Source: Planctomycetota bacterium
Lineage (GTDB): Bacteria; Planctomycetota; Planctomycetia; Pirellulales; Pirellulaceae
Assembly (NCBI GenBank): GCA_026692885.1
Contig: JAPLNJ010000284.1
Coordinates: 1-35,773, forward strand
Length of the DNA stretch: 35,773 nt
Direction: 5' to 3'
Under the pieces are notes generated by a model that saw nothing but the letters and a program-made list of their open reading frames with translations, was not told where the DNA came from and made no database searches. Position numbers and translations under genes: made by a program. Positions within the stretch are counted from its first letter, which is position 1; each line of letters starts with the position of its first letter. Positions 17,191 to 26,202 of the stretch are shown in pieces.

Positions 17191-17314
17191 CAAATGTCAT
17201 TTTTAGGCCCTTAACCCGTCGCAAATGTAGATTCGAGGACCTTAGCTTGGCCCAAATGCGCGCGACGGCCACTTAGCCTGCCCTAAATGACGGGTGGGGA
17301 GACATTAACGCCGA
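17191..17314. repeat. 31-bp-periodic array with CAAATG and CTTA(A/G)C boxes
   Basis: (C/T)AAATG occurs at 17191, 17222, 17253 and 17284, exactly 31 bp apart. A second box CTTAAC/CTTAGC follows 19 bp later in the first three units (17210, 17241, 17272) and as ATTAAC, shifted by one base, in the fourth. The bases between the boxes vary. A 31-bp period is close to three helical turns, so all boxes would lie on one face of the DNA. The period is not a multiple of three and the array has stops, so it is not coding. It resembles a set of protein-binding sites or a degenerate tandem repeat. Confidence 0.65.
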
Positions 17315-17344
17315 TCTTCCACCGGCGCTCCATTATTCATCTTT

Positions 17345-17366
17345 CCCTGGTTTTCTCAGGGTTTTT
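17345..17366 (+). terminator. Intrinsic-terminator-like hairpin after the array
   Basis: A 5-bp stem CCCTG/CAGGG (17345-17349 and 17357-17361) with a 7-nt GTTTTCT loop is followed directly by TTTTT (17362-17366). The stem is short, but the T-run is clean. It would end rightward transcripts crossing the 31-bp array. Confidence 0.55.
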
Positions 17367-17815
17367 CGATTCGGCCGCAATCAGGGCAAGTCATTCGGGC
17401 GGAAAACGGCCTTCTTTTCGCCACCCCACAGTCCGAAGGGTCGTGCGCGTATTGTAGGGGTATGGCGGACGCCCGTACGCGGCGACCACACCGGCGCTGA
17501 GCAACGGCGGACTCGCGTGGTCAGCACGGTAGTTGCCACCTGGATCGCCGAACTCAGGACTCGCGAAACGGTCACCGCGGCGCACGGCATCGGCTCGCCC
17601 TGGCTCAGGCGTCACGACGCGGGTCGCCTGAGCACGATCCGACGAGTGATGACCGCACGTTGTTCTTAGGCCGGGACATTACAGGTTCGTAGCACCGGCC
17701 AGCATGTCCCAAGTTGATCTCGGGGCAGGTTTACGGATCGGGGCGGGACGAGTAGGCTGGGCGTCTGATCAGGCTGGTTGACCTACCTCCGATTCCGTTG
17801 CAGCAGTACTGACTG

Positions 17816-18430
17816 ATGAACCCTACGTCCACCTCCTCTTCGTCAATCGGCTCGACATCGTCCAGTCTGATCCAGCGCATCAAGGCCCAGGATGCCGACG
17901 CCTGGACTAAGCTGGTGCGGCTCTACGGGCCGCTCGTGGACTTCTGGCTGAGCCGCGAGGGGCTCGATGGGGCTGATGTCGAGGATGTCTTCCAGGACGT
18001 GTTTACGACGGTGGCGCGGGGGATCGCGGACTTCCGCAAGGATCGTCCCGGCGATACCTTCCGGGGTTGGCTGCGGACGATCGTACACAGCCGTGCCGTG
18101 GATCATTTTCGACGATCACGAGGGCGTCTTCGGGCAGCCGGTGGTTCCGAGTTCCAGCAACGGCTGCAGAACATCGAGGCCCCGGCCGCCAGCGATGGCG
18201 ATGGCCCCGAAGAAACCCGCCAGATCCAAGATGTGCGATTACGAGCGTTGGAGCTGATCCGATCCCAGTTCGAGCCGCGGACCTGGGAAGCGTTCTGGCG
18301 CGTTACCGTCGAGGGCCACACGACTGCCGATGTGGCCCAGGACCAGGGCATCACGCCGTCAGCGGTTCGCTTGGCGAAATCGCGTGTGCTGCGGCGGTTG
18401 CGGGAGGAATTGGGTGACCTGGAGCCGTGA
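17816..18430 (+). CDS. ECF RNA polymerase sigma factor
   Basis: 204-aa sigma-70-family factor. Region 2 spans about 18-104, with 'DVEDVFQDVFTTV' (core binding and -10 contacts) and 'FRGWLRTIVHSRAVDHFRR'. Region 4 spans about 140-199, with 'FWRVTVEGHTTADVAQDQGITPSAVRLAKSRVLRRLREE' type HTH elements for -35 recognition. A Ser/Thr-rich N-terminal tail of 17 residues precedes region 2. Regions 1 and 3 are absent, as in the ECF group. It is followed 205 bp later by a Ser/Thr kinase with a zinc-finger-like N-terminus. This gene pair is common in planctomycetes, where the kinase and its anti-sigma-like domain may control the sigma factor. Confidence 0.92.
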   Translation: MNPTSTSSSSIGSTSSSLIQRIKAQDADAWTKLVRLYGPLVDFWLSREGLDGADVEDVFQDVFTTVARGIADFRKDRPGDTFRGWLRTIVHSRAVDHFRRSRGRLRAAGGSEFQQRLQNIEAPAASDGDGPEETRQIQDVRLRALELIRSQFEPRTWEAFWRVTVEGHTTADVAQDQGITPSAVRLAKSRVLRRLREELGDLEP

Positions 18431-18635
18431 CTGGAATCTCACAAGACGACAAAGGCGAACGGGGTGGACCAGCCTGGGGCGTGTTGCGGTCCTGCGTTAT
18501 TTCCAGTGGCAGAAGTGATGCCGGTGCTGGGTTCTGGCACGCGACCGGTACGAGGACACCACCAGACCAGTCATGTTGCCGTTGTTCATGTGGTGCGGAA
18601 ATGACTAAGCCCGTCCTGGCAAAGGGCACATTGCG

Positions 18636-20747
18636 ATGACACGCAAACCGGACCCAACCCATGAAGTCTGTTATTCCCGCGAGGTGCTGGCGGACTTCGT
18701 ATTGGGCAAGTTGCCGCCCCAGGACTTGGAGCGGATCGCCGCGCAGGTCGAGAATTGTCCGACCTGCAATGCGGTGCTGCAGACGTTAGACGGCCTGGAA
18801 GATTCCGTGGTGAACGATCTGAAAAAGGAGTTGTCGTCGTTCTCCGGTCAGCCAAGCCCGGAGCTTGAACGAAGACTACGGCGAGCGGAGACGCTTGGTC
18901 ACGAGCTTCAGCGGACGCAGCCAGTGGCAGCCGGCGTCGCAGCGCAACCGCCCATGCACGACGACAACCTGCCCAAGACGTTCGGCCAGTACCAGCTACT
19001 GGAACGCATTGGCCAGGGCGGCATGGGCACGGTGTACAAGGCCCATCATACACGGCTCAAACGGCCTGTGGCCATCAAACTGCTGCCCACGGGACGGACC
19101 CGTGACCCGCAAGCCGTCGCCCGATTCCAGGGCGAGATGGAAGCCGTTGGCCGATTGGACCATCCCAATTTGGTCCGTGCCCATGATGCTGGGGAAGCGG
19201 AAGGGCAGCATTTCCTGGCGATGGAGTATCTGGACGGAATCGACTTAGCTCGGTTGGTCCGCTCGTCGGGGCCGTTGCCGATCACCGATGCCTGCGAGGC
19301 CATCCGGCAGGCAGCGATTGGCCTGCAATACGCCCACCACCACGGACTGGTCCATCGGGACGTGAAACCGTCCAACTTGATGCGCACGGCCGGTGGAGTC
19401 ATCAAGGTCCTGGATTTGGGCTTGGCACGGTTGTCGAGCGATCAGCCGGGGGCGGATCAGATGACCGAGACCGGCCAAGTGCTGGGCACCGGCGACTATA
19501 TCTCGCCGGAGCAAGGCCAGGATGCAAGGCACGCGGACGCAAGGTCTGACATCTACTCGCTCGGCTGCACGCTGCATTTCCTGCTGGCCGGCCGGGCGCC
19601 ATTCGCCAGCCCGGAGCACAGTACGTTCGCCAAGAAGGTGGTGGCGCATACGGAGCAGCCGATCCCACCGATCATGGCCATTCGCGGTGACGTCCCCGAT
19701 GCCCTGGTGATGATCCTGGGGCGGATGACCGCCAAGTTACCCGCCGAGCGGTTCCAGACAGCCGCCGAGGTCGCAGCAGCGCTGGAAACCTGCGTGACGG
19801 ACAGCGATCCAAAAGGTGTTGCCCCGGAACAGACCACGGGGCCCACGCGGTTCCCGGACGGGAGCGTTCGGCCGCTTCCACGATTCGCTCGCAGGGGCCT
19901 GTTACTCGTGGGATTCCTCGTGCTCGTTGCGGTGCTCACTATCCTGGCCCATCGCTACGGCGGACGCGTCGCTTACGCGGTTCGCAACCTGCCCGATCCC
20001 ACCGAGAACGAGCGGGCAAGCGAAGAGGTCAACGCCGACCTTGGGCAGTTGGTCCAGGAAGTCCAGCACGACCTGGCGGCAATGCAGCGCGAGCGTGAAT
20101 CCGAGTCCAATCCGACACCGCCGACGCAGCCACCGCAGCAGAACGTCCCTGTGGTCACGGCTGGTGTACGTCAAAGCGACCGATTCGACATCTGGTTGGT
20201 CATCGGGCCGTTTCTGTACGACTCGCGTGACGAGGCGTACGACGCGGAGCACGCCATTGAGAAGGAGCCATTCGACGCGAATCGTCGCTTCGACACGACC
20301 GAAGGCCAAGTCGGCTGGCGACGATTTGAGGCCGCGCCGGAGGTTGATGGCAAGGTTGTACTGGTTGAGGCTGCCGGCCGGGCGCCGCCAGCGGGTCGGG
20401 TCGGGGTCTACTACGCGGTGTGCTGGGCCAAGTTCGCGGGCAGCCACCGCGCCGTAGATCTCCGATTCCGCTCCTCATGCCCGTACAAACTGTGGGTCAA
20501 CCGCACGTCTGCCAATGGCAGCCCCGGAGAAAGCGGAAACTTCGGAGGCGGGGTCCTGTCACACGGTGGCACAGGCGGCTGGAACGAGCTGTTCTTCAAG
20601 TTTGTGGTTTTTGTGGACCGGAAGCCACCGGCAGACTTCCGGCTCCGCTTCCGTCACCCAGAAGACACGTTCGGGCGGCTGATCAACCAACCGCTGCCGT
20701 CCATCACAATCGAGTCGCCGCAGGATGGGAGACGTTCGGCAAAGTGA
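18636..20747 (+). CDS. Membrane-anchored Ser/Thr protein kinase
   Basis: 703-aa PknB-like kinase. The N-terminal segment (10-60) has a Cys41-Pro-Thr-Cys44 pair, like a degenerate anti-sigma zinc finger that has lost its His ligand. The kinase domain spans about 117-386: glycine loop GQGGMGTVY at 126-134, Lys148 (VAIK), catalytic loop HRDVKPSN at 240-247, DLG at 260-262 in place of DFG, and GTGDYISPEQ in the activation segment. A single transmembrane helix at 421-438 is followed by a Gln/Pro-rich linker and an extracytoplasmic-type beta-rich domain (about 515-695) with no family that I recognise. It probably senses an external cue and phosphorylates cytoplasmic partners, perhaps the sigma factor upstream. 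Confidence 0.93.
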   Translation: MTRKPDPTHEVCYSREVLADFVLGKLPPQDLERIAAQVENCPTCNAVLQTLDGLEDSVVNDLKKELSSFSGQPSPELERRLRRAETLGHELQRTQPVAAGVAAQPPMHDDNLPKTFGQYQLLERIGQGGMGTVYKAHHTRLKRPVAIKLLPTGRTRDPQAVARFQGEMEAVGRLDHPNLVRAHDAGEAEGQHFLAMEYLDGIDLARLVRSSGPLPITDACEAIRQAAIGLQYAHHHGLVHRDVKPSNLMRTAGGVIKVLDLGLARLSSDQPGADQMTETGQVLGTGDYISPEQGQDARHADARSDIYSLGCTLHFLLAGRAPFASPEHSTFAKKVVAHTEQPIPPIMAIRGDVPDALVMILGRMTAKLPAERFQTAAEVAAALETCVTDSDPKGVAPEQTTGPTRFPDGSVRPLPRFARRGLLLVGFLVLVAVLTILAHRYGGRVAYAVRNLPDPTENERASEEVNADLGQLVQEVQHDLAAMQRERESESNPTPPTQPPQQNVPVVTAGVRQSDRFDIWLVIGPFLYDSRDEAYDAEHAIEKEPFDANRRFDTTEGQVGWRRFEAAPEVDGKVVLVEAAGRAPPAGRVGVYYAVCWAKFAGSHRAVDLRFRSSCPYKLWVNRTSANGSPGESGNFGGGVLSHGGTGGWNELFFKFVVFVDRKPPADFRLRFRHPEDTFGRLINQPLPSITIESPQDGRRSAK

Positions 20748-21713
20748 GTGCTGAGGCGTTGGGCTTGCCAGCGCCCAGCGATGGCACGAGCACAGTACCA
20801 CCATCAATACCACGAACTCCCGCCAGAGTCGCCCTGAGCAGGCTGCTCGCACACCGAGGGCGTGCCGGATTGCCAAGGCCAACCTGATGGTGGCTCATCC
20901 ACGTGCGACCTCACTTCAGCCATCCGCTCGATCTCGCGCCTGTGCTTGGCTCCTGCACCACCGGTGCGCGACCACGAACTTTACGTTGCCAGAGGCGGGC
21001 GCCACTTGATGTGGGGATTTTCATCCGATGCGTCGCCTTCGAGCCGGTTGATAACGTTTCGGTCGCCACAAAGTGGCCTCCGGTTATGGCAAACCGCAGG
21101 GCGACTGGTTAGATTTGTGGCTGATGCGGGAGCAGTCGCTCCCGGACCCACACCAACACGTGGAGGACGGCGACAAGAACAACGACATGACACGTAACCG
21201 GTTGCCAGCCAAGCCGGCTGGCAACCGACAATCTGAATGACGCGCGAGCGTCAAGAACTGCTTCCTCCGAAACCGCCAACTTGAGCCTTAGGGTTCTTGA
21301 ACCAAAGAAGCAGCACTTGAGCCGCGCCCCGTCTGGGGCGCTGGCCATGTGCTGTTCTTTGGTGCCCCTTGGCGGGGGCCGGAGGAGCGGTCGTGGTTCA
21401 GCGCTCCTTTTTTGCGCCTACTACGCCGCTGCTTGTCGACTCGCTATTGGTCTGCGACGGAACGAGAACTGGCCTGTCTGCAGTCAGTCACCATCGGGAA
21501 GGCTCAGTCAAGGGTCACGAAAATGCTGTTGCGGCCCAGCGTTATCTGTAATTGGGACAACGTTAAGACAGCAATCCGATAGGCACGGGAAGCCTGCATG
21601 ACGACTGCGACCCTGGAAACGCTCCGACAGGACACCGGAAGAATTGAGCCCCGATCTGAATTGGAGTCTACGGCATCGCACCCCGCAACACGCTCCAGAA
21701 AGGACTGACGACC
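20748..21713. other. Long gene-free interval with hairpins
   Basis: 966 bp without a convincing gene; the short open frames here have no ribosome sites or recognisable motifs. Besides the 12-bp hairpin listed at 21199-21227, a GCGCCCC-GTCT-GGGGCGC hairpin lies at 21324-21341. The interval separates the kinase from the tandem membrane-protein genes. Confidence 0.45.
21199..21227. other. Perfect 12-bp hairpin
   Basis: CGGTTGCCAGCC (21199-21210) pairs exactly with GGCTGGCAACCG (21216-21227) around an AAGCC loop. It has no T-run, lies 450 bp after the kinase stop and 490 bp before the next gene, and may be part of a dispersed palindromic repeat or a small RNA. Confidence 0.5.
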
Positions 21714-23066
21714 ATGCCCGACGACACAGACAGACGCGATCATCCGGAGGTTCAACAGGGTGCGACCGCGTCGGACGCCCACGCTTCCAAAGGCCCTGAT
21801 ACCGTCGGGAATGACCGCCGGACCAAGGCACAGGCAGCACTGCGCGGAGCGGCGGTCCACGCAGGTGTCATTGCACGTTACCTGTGGGCTGAGTTTCGAG
21901 CGATAGCGGTGGCAACCGCCTTGCAGTCGTGGCGTCTCATCCAGCATGGAATCGCCCTGGCACGCCTGCGTCTCCTCACGGCAGACCGAGATGCGGCCCA
22001 TCGTAATCTTGGGGCTGCGATGTACCGGCGCGGAGTCGGCGGCACAACCGTGCGAGAAGCCATTGGCGAGCTCGACGAGCAAATCGACAAGCAGACGGCG
22101 GCCAAACAATCCGTGTCTAGGCTCATCCGGGACCGAGGCCGGCTTCTCATCCGATTGTCCGAGGCCCCGCTGCCCGATGGCGACTCCCTGGACGGGCCGG
22201 AACGAGACCGAGCGCTCGCTTGCCAGCAAGACGTGGAACGACAACGGGGAAGAGTGGAAGCAACTCGGGCGAGTCTGAGGCTGCGAGACACCGCGGAAAC
22301 CAAACACGTAGTGATGGGATTCGTGGCCATCTTGATGGCGGTCACGTTCGCGGGGTTCGGCATTTTCTCAGTTGCTGTTGTGGGTGAGGTTGTCCTGGCT
22401 CGTGGACACAAATCACGTGTAGGTGTCACTACCGTTGATGCAGTTGCTCCCGTGCAAGCTGAACGGACCAGCGGACTGTGGAACCGCCCGAATACGTCGG
22501 ACTCATCAGGACCATCGCCCACTCCCATTGCCCAGCAGGCTTTGGCTCCAGCGCCGGAGGCACCTGTCATGTCTCCCGGCTTCTGGGACAAGGACCAAGC
22601 TGCAGCTGCTCCGGTGAAGCTGCCGCAGCCAAAATACGATCGGCCAGGTCCTCAGAGATCACAGGCAACTCCATTGCCCTCGTCGCGAGAGCGGACTGGG
22701 GGCAACCAAGCGAGCAGCGATGAATCGCGTCCCGGCCTGCATCGCGCCGGGTATTCAGAGAATGACTGTCTCATTTGCAGGAACGGGCGTTCGCTTCAAG
22801 CTCGTGGCCTGCACAGCGATAAGCGTGAATTTGGATTTTGCGATTCGTGCGGGCGAGCCTACCAGGGGTGGACACGCTTCCTGCAGAACTCTCAGGCTGG
22901 CCTGCCTTCCTCCTTCGCGGATCAGCAGTCGGCAGAGCAGTTCAAGGCGATCATGTCGGCTCATTTCCACAGTTACGATGACGAAGGAAGGCGAGGCATG
23001 GGCGTGATCTTCCTGCTGGGGAAGTTCGCATCTTCCGAATGGCACGCCCTAACCGGCGCGAACTGA
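21714..23066 (+). CDS. Membrane protein with coiled-coil module and C-terminal zinc ribbon
   Basis: 450-aa protein. AAAGGA precedes ATG 21714. The N-terminal module (about 35-230) has a 'RYLWAEFRAIAVATALQSWRL' type helix (55-75), a long Arg/Glu-rich helical region (80-195) that is probably coiled coil, and a transmembrane helix at about 199-228. The same module is found in the next gene. A Pro/Ser-rich linker (240-345) leads to a C-terminal domain with Cys352-X2-Cys355 and Cys376-X2-Cys379, a zinc-ribbon pattern, and ends in an aromatic-rich helix. No known family is recognised. The gene lies 53 bp before its neighbour and is probably cotranscribed with it. Confidence 0.8.
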   Translation: MPDDTDRRDHPEVQQGATASDAHASKGPDTVGNDRRTKAQAALRGAAVHAGVIARYLWAEFRAIAVATALQSWRLIQHGIALARLRLLTADRDAAHRNLGAAMYRRGVGGTTVREAIGELDEQIDKQTAAKQSVSRLIRDRGRLLIRLSEAPLPDGDSLDGPERDRALACQQDVERQRGRVEATRASLRLRDTAETKHVVMGFVAILMAVTFAGFGIFSVAVVGEVVLARGHKSRVGVTTVDAVAPVQAERTSGLWNRPNTSDSSGPSPTPIAQQALAPAPEAPVMSPGFWDKDQAAAAPVKLPQPKYDRPGPQRSQATPLPSSRERTGGNQASSDESRPGLHRAGYSENDCLICRNGRSLQARGLHSDKREFGFCDSCGRAYQGWTRFLQNSQAGLPSSFADQQSAEQFKAIMSAHFHSYDDEGRRGMGVIFLLGKFASSEWHALTGAN

Positions 23067-23119
23067 GCGAGAACGTTGGGCCGTGCATGTTCGATGGCTA
23101 AGGCGGTGGAGGCTATGTA

Positions 23120-25636
23120 ATGGACTCGAACGATAACGACCATGGGCAAGTCCCTGTTCGTGAAGGGCAGGATCAATCCGTGGTCCGACGGGGAACGACG
23201 ATTCCTGAACCACGCGCTGCTGAGCAACCAGAGGGAGCGCCGGTCCGCACCTCCGAGCAGGAACGCCGTGCCAAGGTGCGGACAACGCTCACCCGGGTGG
23301 CAGTTCGCGCCAGCATCATTGGGCGTTACCTGTGGGCTGAGTTCTGGGCGACAACGGTGGCAACCGCCTCACAGACGTGGCGTCTGGTCTGCTACGGTAG
23401 CGAGTTGGCACAACTGGCCTTGTCCAAGAGGTCCCTGCGTCGATCCCAACTCGACCTCGGAGAGAAGTTGTACCAAGTCGGCTCCGGCGATCCAGCCATG
23501 CGAGACGCCGTCCGCACACTCGACGACCAAATCAAGACGGCCGTGGAAGCCAAACGTTCAGCATCGAAGTTCGCCACCAAGCGACGTGAGCAGCTGATCC
23601 ATATTGTTGAATCGTCGACTTCCACCAGCGATGCGTCCCCCGCGGTGCCTGAACGAGAACGGGTACTGACCTGCCAGCGAGACGTGGAACAGAATCGTGG
23701 TCGGCTGGAAGAAATGCGATTACGTCTGTGGCCAAGCCGTACCGCGGAGATCACGCGGGTCTGCGTGGGAGGTGGCATGTCCACGATCTTGCTGGTCGCG
23801 GCTGTAATGCTTGCCACCGGTCACAACTCTCGCTCCGACTCAAGGATGGACGGCGCGACTGCTGAAGAACTGGCTGATGGGAAGGAAGGACCCGCGGAGT
23901 TGACGAACAGCATCGGGATGAAGCTGCGTCTGATCCCGCCCGGTAAGTTCATGATGGGATCGCCAGAGTCCGAGGCGAAGCGCGAAGGCAACGAGACGCA
24001 ACACCAAGTGCGGATCACCAGGCCGTTCTACCTGGGCGTGTACGAGGTGACACAAGAAGAATACGAGCGGGTAATTGGGAAGAATCCGAGCATTTTCAGG
24101 TCCGGCTCAGGGCAGGACACGAGTCGTTTTCCGGTGGAGTCGATCTCCTGGGACGATGCCGTTGAGTTCTGCCGTGAACTTTCATCGCTGCCGGGGGAGC
24201 GTTCGGCGGGACGGGTGTATCGCTTGCCGACGGAGGCGGAGTGGGAGTATGCGTGTCGTGCGCGGACGACGACGACGTTTCATTTTGGGTCGGAACTGAA
24301 CGGCCGGGAGGCGAACTGTGATGGGAATTATCCGTACGGGACAAGCAGCAAGGGGCCGTGCTTGACGCAGCCGACGACAGTAGGCTCCTATGCGCCGAAC
24401 GGCTTTGGCCTATACGACATGCACGGAAACGTTTGGGAGTGGTGTGCGGACTGGTTCGATGGGAAGTCGTACGGTGCGTCCCCTATGGACGATCCAACGG
24501 GGCCGACGACGGGCTCGGAGCGAATACGTCGCGGTGGCAGTTACAGCCTCCCCGCAGCACACTGCCGGTCGGCGTTGCGGTTCTGGGGCTTGCCGGGCAG
24601 TCGTGACATGTTTCTAGGCTTTCGTGTGGCCTTGGTTTCAGCGGATGCAGGAGGCGGAGCGATTCAAGCTGTGGAGCCAACACCAAAACCTAAAGCGAAA
24701 ACTCAGTTGAAATCGCCACCCGCAGCCGAAACTAAGTCTAATGCCCCGCCGTCGGCAATCGCTCCCTTTGACGCCGCCCAGGCGAAGCAGCACCAGCAGG
24801 CTTGGGCGTCGCATCTGGACGTACCAGTCGAGATCGTCAATTCGAGCGGGATGAAGCTACGGCTGATGCCCCCCGGTGAGTTCCTGATGGGTTCGCCAGA
24901 GGCGGACAGCAAAGTCAGCAGCGACGAGAAGCCACAGCATCGGGTGCAGATCACCAAGCCGTTCTACTTGGATGTGTACGAGGTAACGCAGGCCCAATAT
25001 CAGAAGGTCATGGGTAGCAACCCCAGTAACTTCAAGGGCGAATCGCTCCCGGTCGAGACTGTCTCGTGGGAAGACGCGGTGGCGTTCTGCAAACGCCTAT
25101 CGAAGTTGCCCGCGGAGCGCGCGGCGGAGCGCACCTATCGTTTGCCGACGGAGGCCGAGTGGGAGTACGCTTGCCGGGTCGGCAGCACTAGCAAGTTTTC
25201 GTTCGGTGATTCCGACGCGGAAGTGGGGAAGTCCGTCTGGTACGACAAGAACTCGGGCAACACGACGCACCCGGTGGGTGGGAAGCAGGCTAATGCCTGG
25301 GGGTTGTACGATATGCAGGGCAATGTGTGGGAGTGGTGTTCGGACTGGTATGGTACGTTTAGGGCGGGAACGGCGAGTGATCCGTCGGGGCCCGGGTCGG
25401 CCTCGGACCGGGTGTCCCGGGGCGGCAGCTGGCTCGACAACGCCAGGCACTGCCGGTCGGCGAGCCGCTCCATGGGTGGTCCGGCGAACCGGCTCGGGTA
25501 CCGGGGCTTCCGTGTGGCCTTCAGTTTGGTGGAAGTATCGACGAGCAAACCCAGAAATGGCGATAAGTCGCCGCAGTCCAGAATACCGTCGTCCACCAGT
25601 GTTCCATCCCACAATGGAACCCCGGCCGGAAGTTGA
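23120..25636 (+). CDS. Membrane-anchored protein with two FGE/SUMF1-like domains
   Basis: 838-aa protein. GGAGG lies 7 bp before ATG 23120. Residues about 50-235 repeat the coiled-coil/transmembrane module of the upstream gene ('IGRYLWAEFWATTVATASQTWRL', TM about 213-232). Two formylglycine-generating-enzyme-like domains follow at 258-506 and 568-803. Each has 'GMKLRL.PPG.F.MGSP', 'YRLPTEAEWEYACR', 'GLYDM.GNVWEWC' and 'GFRVA'. The paired catalytic Cys of true FGE is not evident; both copies have HCRSA instead, so sulfatase activation is unlikely. The C-type-lectin-like fold probably binds a ligand or modifies peptides outside the cytoplasm. The last 25 residues read into the antisense of a decayed nuclease gene, so the natural C-terminus may have been lost. 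Confidence 0.88.
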   Translation: MDSNDNDHGQVPVREGQDQSVVRRGTTIPEPRAAEQPEGAPVRTSEQERRAKVRTTLTRVAVRASIIGRYLWAEFWATTVATASQTWRLVCYGSELAQLALSKRSLRRSQLDLGEKLYQVGSGDPAMRDAVRTLDDQIKTAVEAKRSASKFATKRREQLIHIVESSTSTSDASPAVPERERVLTCQRDVEQNRGRLEEMRLRLWPSRTAEITRVCVGGGMSTILLVAAVMLATGHNSRSDSRMDGATAEELADGKEGPAELTNSIGMKLRLIPPGKFMMGSPESEAKREGNETQHQVRITRPFYLGVYEVTQEEYERVIGKNPSIFRSGSGQDTSRFPVESISWDDAVEFCRELSSLPGERSAGRVYRLPTEAEWEYACRARTTTTFHFGSELNGREANCDGNYPYGTSSKGPCLTQPTTVGSYAPNGFGLYDMHGNVWEWCADWFDGKSYGASPMDDPTGPTTGSERIRRGGSYSLPAAHCRSALRFWGLPGSRDMFLGFRVALVSADAGGGAIQAVEPTPKPKAKTQLKSPPAAETKSNAPPSAIAPFDAAQAKQHQQAWASHLDVPVEIVNSSGMKLRLMPPGEFLMGSPEADSKVSSDEKPQHRVQITKPFYLDVYEVTQAQYQKVMGSNPSNFKGESLPVETVSWEDAVAFCKRLSKLPAERAAERTYRLPTEAEWEYACRVGSTSKFSFGDSDAEVGKSVWYDKNSGNTTHPVGGKQANAWGLYDMQGNVWEWCSDWYGTFRAGTASDPSGPGSASDRVSRGGSWLDNARHCRSASRSMGGPANRLGYRGFRVAFSLVEVSTSKPRNGDKSPQSRIPSSTSVPSHNGTPAGS

Positions 25637-26005
25637 ACCGGCCACGGTCCAGTGCGTCGAGATACTCCCGGATAACCGCGAACAGCCGGCGGAAATGGAC
25701 CTCCGTACGGGCAGAGTAGTGGTGGAACTCGATTTTCGGCGTCTTGGTTTTGATCAGGGATCGGATCTCCAGGCCGGCTTCCGTCTGGTCGGACAGTTGC
25801 CGGAACAGGTGGCTGTAGCTGGTCAGCTGGATTTCGTGGAAAATCTCCAGCGGCTCACTGCTGTGGGCTGCGGTCTTGAAGTTGGCGATCACGGCGCCGT
25901 CCGGGCTGCCGACGATCAGGTCGATGGCGGTTGAAGATCTCCAGTGTTGTGCACGACCTTGCCCATGAACAGGCTTGGTGTGGTCGGCTGGCGCAGACCG
26001 ACCGG
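25605..26005 (-). pseudogene. Decayed copy of the PD-(D/E)XK nuclease gene
   Basis: The minus strand matches the nuclease gene at the right end of the window; over the first about 165 bp of the match identity is near 90% by eye. The copy has lost its start, about 90 residues between a 'PTTPSLFMGKVVH' segment and 'IDLIVG', and the C-terminal cysteines after 'FHCGM'. The catalytic DFK is changed to NFK, and the two surviving parts are out of frame with each other. The stop of the upstream two-FGE gene lies inside this relic. It is the left member of a 9.4-kb direct repeat pair. Confidence 0.82.
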
Positions 26006-26202
26006 ATTTACCGCGTGAGTGTGGTACGTGTGAAATGACTGACCGTGTGCGGCTACGCGTGACCCACAGGAAACGCAGAACGATCGGCGCAACACTACGA
26101 TGCGAGTGTCACACATCGCGCCGTCAATCCAGCCCGCCTAACTGCCGCAACAGCAGCCGGATTTCTTTTCGCGGGTGTCGTGGTGCAAGATCCCAACGGG
26201 CG

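Larger units (their letters stand above)
16918..17815. other. Long non-coding interval after the nuclease
   Basis: 898 bp without a convincing gene. Visible elements are a 13-nt palindrome GAAGAC-T-GTCTTC at 17123-17135, the 31-bp-periodic array at 17191-17314, a terminator-like hairpin at 17345-17366, and a 9-bp stem at 17603-17611/17625-17633 with a 13-nt loop. The interval also includes the region upstream of the ECF sigma gene at 17816, where no ribosome site or clear promoter can be seen. Confidence 0.6.

Noticed and set aside
17191..17314. Reading the 31-bp array as a CRISPR
   Set aside because: The conserved boxes are only 6-7 bp, the rest of each unit varies, there are just four units, and no cas genes are near.
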